The notes under the pieces were generated by a model that did not search any database, was not told the origin of the DNA, and saw nothing but the letters and a program-made list of their open reading frames with translations. From assembly GCF_048128805.1 (NCBI RefSeq), contig NC_136006.1, positions 5,160,001 to 5,224,000 on the forward strand: DNA of 64,000 nt, in the 5' to 3' direction. The position numbers were made by a program, and so were the translations under genes. The stretch's first letter is position 1. Each line of letters opens with the position of its first letter. This document shows, in pieces, positions 13,101-22,200 of the stretch. This DNA is from Centroberyx gerrardi (taxonomy: Eukaryota; Chordata; Actinopteri; Beryciformes; Berycidae).

Positions 13101-15446
13101 GGGAATCTCTGCCCCATTTTAGACCTCAGGGGACTCAACAAATATCTCCGTCATCTGCCATGCAAAATGCTGACAGTCCCGAGGGTGAGACAATCCATCT
13201 GCAGAGGGGACTGGTTTGTCACCATAGACTTAAAGGATGCCTATTTCCAGATTCCTATCTTGGAAGGGCACTGGCGATTCCTCAGGTTTGTCTTCGACGG
13301 CAAGACATACAAATTCCATGTCCTACCATTTGGGATCTCCCTGGCTCCCCGCACCTTTACCAGTTGCATAGAGGCAGTTCTGTCGCCTCTGCGACAGAGA
13401 GGAATCAGGATTCCAAATTATCTGGATGACTGGCTCCTGTGTGCGTGTTCGGAGGACCAATGTCGAGCTCATTTGTCCCTACTCCTGGAACACTTACAGC
13501 ACCTAGGCCTGCGTCTCAATCGAGACAAGAGCAGGCTGGAGCCTTCACAGAGGACGCAGTTCCTGGGCCTAGTAGTGCATTCCCAGACTGTGCTATTGAC
13601 ATTGACACAAGAAAGGCAGCTGTCCCTCGGGGCTTGCCTCTCACATTTCAGGCTGGGGGCCAAGATTACATGGAGGCTGTGTCTCCGCCTCCTGGGGCTC
13701 ATGGCATCATCAGTCCAGTCTGTTCTATTCCATTCCTCTTGCACATGCGCCCGCTGCAGAGGTGTCTCCTGGGTCTAGGATTGAGCCCCAAGAGTCACCT
13801 GCAGGCCACTGTGCTTGTCACCAGACGGTTACGGTTAGCCCTCCATTGGTGGGAGAGCAGGGCAAATATTGGCAGAGGGAGTGTACTGGGCCCAATGACG
13901 CATCGCCAGCTGGTGACAACAGATGCTTCATTGACAGGTTGGGGGGCAGTGCTCAGGGAATGGCGCAAGCACGGTCCTTGCACAGCCCAGCAAATCAATA
14001 TTCTGGAGCTGAAGGCGGTCCATCTTGCCCTTCGCCATTTCCTTCCATACCTTCAAGGCCGTCACCATTCCAAACAACAAAAATCAGTTTGCTGCAGAAT
14101 CTTAGAAATCCTTTTTTGTATTTTAGATCTCCCCCCGCCCCTTTCACACTGGACAAAAAACCCACTAACACCCACTAACATCTGGCTTTTGTCTTCAGTG
14201 TGAAAGGGTACAATCGGCATTCATTCCCGGGTCAAAGGACTCTGCAATAGTCACGGGTATTTATCGGCTACAGCTCCGATCGGCAGTGATGGAAACATGA
14301 CACCCGGGTGGACACGTTAATTTTCGCCCCTTTTCAGGCGCGACGCTATGACGCGCGTTGAAGTTCCGGACGTTGGCACGTAAATAGCCAGGCAGGAACA
14401 TTATTTATTGTTATTTATTTTATTTTTTTATATATATGGCTGTCGGAACTGACGTCCGGTAACTTACCAACTACACCACTCGGCTGCTCCAAACATCAGA
14501 CCATGTGCGTCCATAAAGAAAACGTGAGTAGCTTGTTCTTCTTAGGGGATTAAGCACTCACTACCACGGTAATATCACTGCTGCATGGAACGCTGCATAA
14601 TTCCAACCAGGGAAGTGTTGTTAGAGTAAATATCCGACCGCGAGGTCCGACAGCCAGCTTCCTCCCTTGCACCCGGTCCGATGACGTCATTCTGCATAAT
14701 AATTAGCCATGTGCTTCTGTTTGTTTGAGAAACGAGGGGAGAAAATTCGGAATAATGGGCCGTCGTAACAATGGCATGGCACCGTGCAGTCGGCGTTGAG
14801 TTTGAACGAGAGACTGAAGATATAAAAAAGTAACCACCGTAACATTGTTACTGGCCTCCATGCTGCTTTCTATGGTTTGCTAACCTTGTTTTCCGGCGCG
14901 TTCGTGACGTTCAACGTGACACACCAGAAAAAAAACGAAGCGGTAAACTCGTCTACTGGCAATGTGAAAGGAGTCAATCGCCTATTTTTAGCGGGTTTAC
15001 CCACGTTTAAAAAACCTGCATATACGCGCTAATTTTGGTGTAAGAAGGGTGTAATAGAGACAGAAAGGAGGGGCAATAATATACTGATAGAAAGCAGAAA
15101 ACAATTCATAGGGGATAGAAAGTAGTGTGAAATGTTGCCACCACAACTGGGTTGAAAATCATAAGAGCAGAGAAAATCCTACAGAGGTTAGGAATCTGTT
15201 CACTGATGTTAACCTGTATGTAAAGCAGGATTTAAATGGTCATGTGTTGACCAGGTTGAGGAATCCTGACCTGAGAGTTTCCAGTCTACAGTGTGGACTC
15301 TTCAGTCCAGCAGAGAGCAGCTTCACTCCTGAATCCTGCAGGTTGTTGTTACTCAGGTCCAGCTCTCTCTGATGGGAGGGGTTGGAGCTCAGAACTGAGG
15401 CCAGAGAGGCACAGCTTTTCTCTGTGACCAGACAGCCTGACAGCCT

Positions 15447-15479
<33 letters not shown>

Positions 15480-18400
15480 ATTAAGTTTTCTTCCATTGAA
15501 GTATAGTTTATTTATTACTGAGAATTAATTTTGCCTAGTTTTGTAGGATTTTCTAAAAAAGACCACCAAGCTCTGTGTAAACTTCCTGTTTAAAACAAGA
15601 TACATGTCAGATAATCACTATCTGCTCTGATGTTGGGTGTGATAATGTGATTTTAGTTGAGTAAAAACTGCAGCGGTCACCATTCCAAACAACAAATGAT
15701 CCAATGATGTGTTTTGTGCTTTCATTTGGTCAGTTTGTCAGTTCTTGGATCAGTTTGCTGCAGAATCTTAGAAATCCTTTTTGGTATTTTAGGTCTGAAC
15801 AACAGAGACAGCAAGTAGGGGCAATAATGAAATATACTGATAGAAAGCAGAAAACAATTCATAGGGGATAGAAAGTAGTATGAAAGGTTGCTACCACAAC
15901 CTGAGAGATTCCAGTCTGCAGTGTGGACTCTCCAGTCCAGCAGACAGCAGCTCCACTCCTGAATCCTGCAGGTCGTTGTTACTCAGGTCCAGCTCTCTCA
16001 GACTAGAGGACTGGGAGCTGAGAACTGAGGCCAGAGCTTCACAGCTTCTCTCCGACAGCTTACATAGACTCAGCCTGAAGAAGCATTAGTGATGAAGAGA
16101 AACAAGAACTTTAAAAATGTTTTCCATTTTGTACTAACATAAAAAATAATAAGAGAAGATAGCACTTTATTGATCCCCTTGGGGAAATTCAGGTGCCACA
16201 GCAGCAATTGACAGACAATGCCAAAGAAGTAAAGTATGTCAAGTACAGGTAATAAAGTAATAAAGAAATAAAGGAAATAGCTACTAACATAGAATAAAGG
16301 TAGTGCATATAATATACAACAAAAGAGACAATAGATATAGTGCAAATAATGCAAATAAATGCAAATAATAAATGCAAGTTAATATATACAGTTATCTGTC
16401 CACCTACCAAGCTTTATTGGAGGCTTTGACCACTGGCAGCAGCCTCAGAAGAGCCTCCTCTGAAGCAGAGTATTTATTCAGGTCAAACACGTCCAGCTTC
16501 TCTTCTGATGACAGTAACATGAAGACCAGAGCCGACCAATGAGCAGGGGAGAGTTTCTCTGTGGAGAGACTTCCTGAACTCAGGTACTGTTGGATCTCCT
16601 CCATTAGAGAATGATCCTTCAGCTCATTCAAACAGTGGAACAGATTGATGCTTCTCTCTGGAGAGGGACTCTCTCTGATCTTCTTCTTGATGTACTGGAC
16701 TGTTTTCTGATTGGTCTTTGAGCTACTTCCTGTCTGTGTCAGCAGGCCTCGTAGGAGAGTCTGATTGGTCTGCAGTGAAAGTCCCAGGAGGAAGCGTAGG
16801 AACAAGTCCAGGTGTCCATTTGGACTCTGTAAGGCCTTGTTCACAGCACTCTGGTAGAGGTATTTTACTGCAGATTTGTCTCTGAATGACTTAGACCACC
16901 AAGAGGCTTCTGACAGTAGATTGACACCAGTGTTGATGAATGACAGAAAGACATAAACAGCAGCCAGAAACTCCTGAATGCTCAGATGGACAAAGCAGAA
17001 CACTTTGTCCTGGTACAGCCCACACTCCTCTTTAAAGATCTGTGTGAACACTCCTGAGTACACTGAGGCTGCTCTGATATTAATGCCACACTCTGTCAGG
17101 TCGGCTTCATAGAAGATCAGGTTGCCTTTCTGCAGCTGGTCAAAAGCCAGTTTTCCCAGAGATAGAATCATCTTCCTGCTCTCTGTATTCCAGACTAGAT
17201 CTGTCTCAGCTCTGCCATGATACTTGATGTTCCCCTGTTTGGACTGAACCACCAGGAAGTGGATGTACATCTCAGTCAGGGTCTTGGGCAGGTCTCCTCT
17301 CTCACTGGTTTTCAACACATGCTCCAGAACTGTAGCAGTGATCCAGCAGAAGACTGGGATGTGGCACATGATGTGGAGGCTTCGTGATGTCTTGATGTGG
17401 GAGATGATTCTGCTGGCCTGCTCCTCATCTCTGAATCTCTTCCTGAAGTACTCCTCCTTCTGTGAGTCAGTGAACCCTCTCACCTCTGTCACCATGTCAA
17501 CATAATCAGGAAGGATCTGATTGGCTGCTGCAGGTCGTGTGGTTATCCAGAGACGAGCAGAGGGAAGCAGTTTCCCCTTGATGAGGTTTGTCAGCAGCAC
17601 GTCCACTGAGGTCGACTCTGTAACATCAGTCAGAGTCTCATTGTTGTGGAAGTCTAGAGGAAGTCGACACTCATCCAGACCGTCGAAGATGAAAACAACT
17701 TGGAACTTCTCAAACCTGTAGATTCCTGCTTCTTTGGTTTCATTAAAGAAGTGATGAAGAAGTTTCACCAAGCTGTACTTTTTGTATTTCAGCAAATTCA
17801 GCTCTCGGAAAGTAAATGGAAATGTGAACTGTATATCCTGGTTGGCTTTGTCTTCAGTCCAGTCCAGAGTGAACTTCTGTGTTAAGACTGTTTTCCCAAT
17901 GCCAGCCACTCCCTTTGTCATCACTACCCTGATTGATTCATCTTTTCCACGTAAGGGTTTAAAGATATCCTCACTTTTGATTGTGTTCTCTTGTCTCACT
18001 GGTTTCCAGGATGCTGTTTCAATCTGTCTGACCTCATGTTCATTATCGACCTCTCCAGTCTCTTCCTCTGTGATGTAGAGCTCTGTGTAGAACTCATTCA
18101 GAAGTGTCCACTTTCCTGATTTTCTGATTCCCTCAAACAAACGCTGAAACTTCTTCTTCAGGTTGGATTTGAGTTTACGCTGGCACTCAGCATGAATCTC
18201 TGAATGAATAAACAGATGACATCAGTTAGAGGATGTTATAGAAAGTAGGAGTAATGTAAACATTTCCTGGTAAATTAAGATTAAGATGCACTTTATTGAT
18301 CCCCTAGGGGAAATTTGGGTGTCACAGCAGCAATGTACAGTACATTCAGTAGTCAATTTGAGGAGGAATGTGAGGGGATGCCACCCCCCTTGAAATAAAA

Positions 18401-19215
18401 ATAGTCAAAAACCATCCCCTTTGTAACACTGCCATCCCCCTTTCATCCCTCTTTATGGCACAAAGATATCATTTAATCAAGAAATGTGTAAGCCACTTTT
18501 TTATTGATATTTAATAATTTTAGAGAATATAGCACATCTGGAGTTTTCAGCAAATCCGAGGGCGGGGGGTCACATGCACCTGCATTGATACAGATGCATG
18601 TTTTTTTATTGGTTGATGGCACAACAAAACCTGCAACGCGGCTATGACACCTTGAGGATATTATTTTGGCTATTATAAATGGGCTGGTGGGCAGGTAGAT
18701 CTGCGGGACTTCTTCAAAAAGAAGAAAACTACAGGTGTGAGAAACGTCAGGAGTCATAATGATTATTTTCTATAATTTAGCCTACACTGTTTGAAGCGGG
18801 GCAAAAGAGAAACAGAGATTAAACAGAGATTAGGTAGCTAGTTGACATTTTAACACCAAAATTATATTAATGAAGAAAAATAAACAAAACATTAGGCCGT
18901 ACATTAGGCTACATTTCATCCTGAACGGGGTGTTGCCAGGCAACAAAATAAATGGGAAATCAAGATTAACCTAGTTCGAATTTTGTTGTGGCATGTTGTG
19001 TGTAGTGGCAGGTAATCACCGTCAAAGGGAGGAAGCCCTTTGTGTGTCGTTCTCACGTAAGCTCAAATAAAATTTGACTAAGGATCATGGGACACAAAGG
19101 CGTTTACTCTAGTATGTGCTGAATTTTGTGCAGTGGCTCATAATTTGATTACTGCTTTGGGTGGTAATCTATGCTGGTAAAGGAAATAGATAACTGCTAA
19201 GGCTGAAACAAATGT

Positions 19216-19258
<43 letters not shown>

Positions 19259-22200
19259 AGGTTCAGGTTGATGTTTTAATAGACGATGCAGCAGAGGCAA
19301 AGCAAGCAGAAGCGAGCATGAGTAGAGGTTTGATAACTATAGAGAGCTACAGTGCCTTGGTTAAGGGCATTGGCAGGAGTATCTGACACCTAACATCCCT
19401 AACTTGCATGTCTTTTGAATATAGAATTACCTTTGTGCTGTTACAATATAAACAAAAGGGTAAACAGCTGGTCCCCCACCCTCCACGCAGTCTTCGCCAC
19501 TATCAAATTGTTTGTCTCCATAAAACCCCACCATCCCCCTTGAAATTTGTGTACAAATCGACTACTGAGTACAATAGCAGAACAAAGTACAGGGAAGGTA
19601 ATAAGGTAATAAAAATAACAAAAATGAAAACAGTGCAGAAAGGATATATGCAATATACATAAACAATATAAAATGATTAGAAAGTGTCTCACTGTCCAAA
19701 GTGACTAAGTGGTGTTAATCCAGTGTAATAAAAATAAATAAAATAAAATAAAAATGTACACATTCACAAATCCATGGAATCTATTCAGCTCATTACTGGT
19801 GGGCAGATAAGCAGGTCCTGAGTGCAGGTATAAGGTATAAGGTAGCTTTATTATTACTCAAGAGGGAGTTTCATGCAACCAATCTGATTCCTTAATTTTA
19901 GACACGTTCACACTATGCTGATAATTCCCATAAAGCTCTGCTAGCTGTGCTTTACTGGTTGCTTTGCCAAGTTTTGTGTTAAGGAAGCAGCTAGCTGCAT
20001 TCCTTCTCACTTTCTGCTGTTTGTCATGTTTATGTATGTAAACTACTTTGGAGAAAACTTTTCAGACAATACACATGCATTAGTAATGATTGTATGAAAA
20101 CCCTAATACCCTTGATGATCTTCTTTACCGGGATTATGAACAAAGTGGTGACGCAACATTTAATTTGACAACACCTCAACACTTCCAGCCCAGGACCCAT
20201 CTGCCAAAGCCCTTGGTGAGGATCAATTCCCACCGCTCTCCCAGACCATCAACCCACTGGATGCACTGCACTTTAGGCTACTATGATAAAACCACTCCGC
20301 AAAAAAAGCAATCTTGACTCTTCAGTACTTAGCAACTTTAGACCAGTATCTAATCTACCATTTCTAAGCAAAATTTTAGAGAATATTGTTGTTAAACAAT
20401 TAAATGATTTTCTAAATCATAAAGATGCCCTAGAAAATGTTCATTCTGGCTTTTGAACCTATCATAGCACTGAGACGGGTTTAGTAAAGGTTGAAAATTA
20501 CCTCAGGTGTAATCTGGATGCCAATAAACTGTCAATACTTGTACTACTCAGTCTAAGTGCAGTGCAGTTTGACACTGTCAACCACTCTAACCTCCTAGAC
20601 AGACTCCATAGACATGTTGGTCTCGCTGGCACAGTTCTTAATTGGTTCAGGTCTTACCTCACTGGCAGAGATTTCCTAGTGGCCATTGATGGGAATGTGT
20701 CAAAAAGTTAAGGACTTACTTGTGGTGTTCCACAAGGCTCAATTTTAGGCCCTTTACTTTTTAGTTTTATATACTAGGAATATTAAGGCATGGATGTCCA
20801 AAAACTTTTTACAACTGAACCAGATAAAACAGATAAAACAGAATTACTGGTTATTGGGGAAAAGACAAACTGCCTACTAAGCTCCAATCCATAGCATTAA
20901 CTCAGGTGAGAAACTTAGGTGTTATATTTGATTCAGATTTTAACTTTATGGCTCACATTAGGAATGTTATTAAGGCATCCTATTATCATATTAAGAATAT
21001 TACTAGGGTACGACCTTTTCTCTCCCAGACTATCACTGAGAGATTGATGCACACATTTATTACCAGCAGGCTCGACTAGTGTAATGGTCTAACCTGTCTT
21101 CCCAAAAAAGCAATAAAATCAAGTACAATTATTACAGAACTCAGCCGCTAGACTATTAACTAAGACCAGGAGAAGAGCACATATTACCCCAGATCTTAAG
21201 TCTCTGCACTGGTTACCTATTAGTTTCTGCATTGATTTTAAGGTTCTGGTCTTCAAATCTCTAAGTGGACTGGCACCTGGTTACATGTCAGAAATGCTGC
21301 TAAAACATGAACCATCTAGGTCCCTCAGGTCCTCTGGAAGTGGTCTTTAACTGTTCCTAAATGCCAAACTATAGGACCCACGGCGAGTCAGTTTTTAGCC
21401 ATTATATGGTCCGAGCCGGTGGAACAGCCTGCCAGAGGATCTAAGGGCTACAGAAAATGTGGACACTAAAACTTAAAAACATAACTGTTTAGCCTAGCTT
21501 TCCTGTCATTTTTACAGTTTTTGTTATAATCTTATATAAATTGTCTATTTTTTATTTTTATTAATCTACATCAGGGTTCCCCAATTAGTTTTCCCCAAGG
21601 GCCAAATTATGTCAAGCATGCCAAGCCAAGGGCCAAAACGTTTTATGTGCAGATGTTGTTGTTGCTGCTATTACCCTTATTATTATTATTATTATTGTTA
21701 TTATTATTATTATTAGTAGTAGTAGTAGTAGTAGCAGGGGCGGAAATTACGGGGGGGACAGGGGGGTCCGGACCCCCCCTTCCTGGGACTAACACAGAGT
21801 TGTCCCCCTCAATATATCATTGTAAACATAACTATATAATTTTAAATAATATAATAATATGCATTGAAAGCACCTGTGCTAATTATAGACGCAAAACAAT
21901 GCGTTTTTAAGTTTCGAAAGATTGAGTCCCCCCCTCATACGCCTCACAGTGGTTTGGTCCACTGCCTACCTGCCTCCCCGAACCCCCACACACACACATT
22001 AGCCCTCAGTACGAGTGTGTGTGGAGGATCTCTGGAAGTGTGTCAGTGGTGGCAGACCTCCAGTAAGAAGTTACTTTGCAAAGGTTAACTTAAAACAAAG
22101 GATGTGTCAGACATTTTTCTTTACTTCTATCACTCAATAGAATAAAACACATTCACAATTGTAACCAGACTACATTTTGTTCCGTTACCTCGCGGTTGAA

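Larger units (their letters stand above)
10907..14062 (+). mobile_element. DIRS-type retrotransposon, truncated
   Basis: Inserted between the flank of LRR exon 3 and the conserved intron segment that resumes at about 14062 (CACCATTCCAAACAACAAA). It carries a gag-like region, a reverse transcriptase and the start of an RNase H domain, in the order typical of DIRS elements. The tyrosine recombinase and methyltransferase-like ORFs expected downstream are missing because the element stops inside RNase H. Frames are broken, so it is inactive. Confidence 0.8.

Noticed and set aside
17263..18078. Plus-strand frames opposite the NACHT exon
   Set aside because: Shadows of the strongly supported NACHT coding strand.
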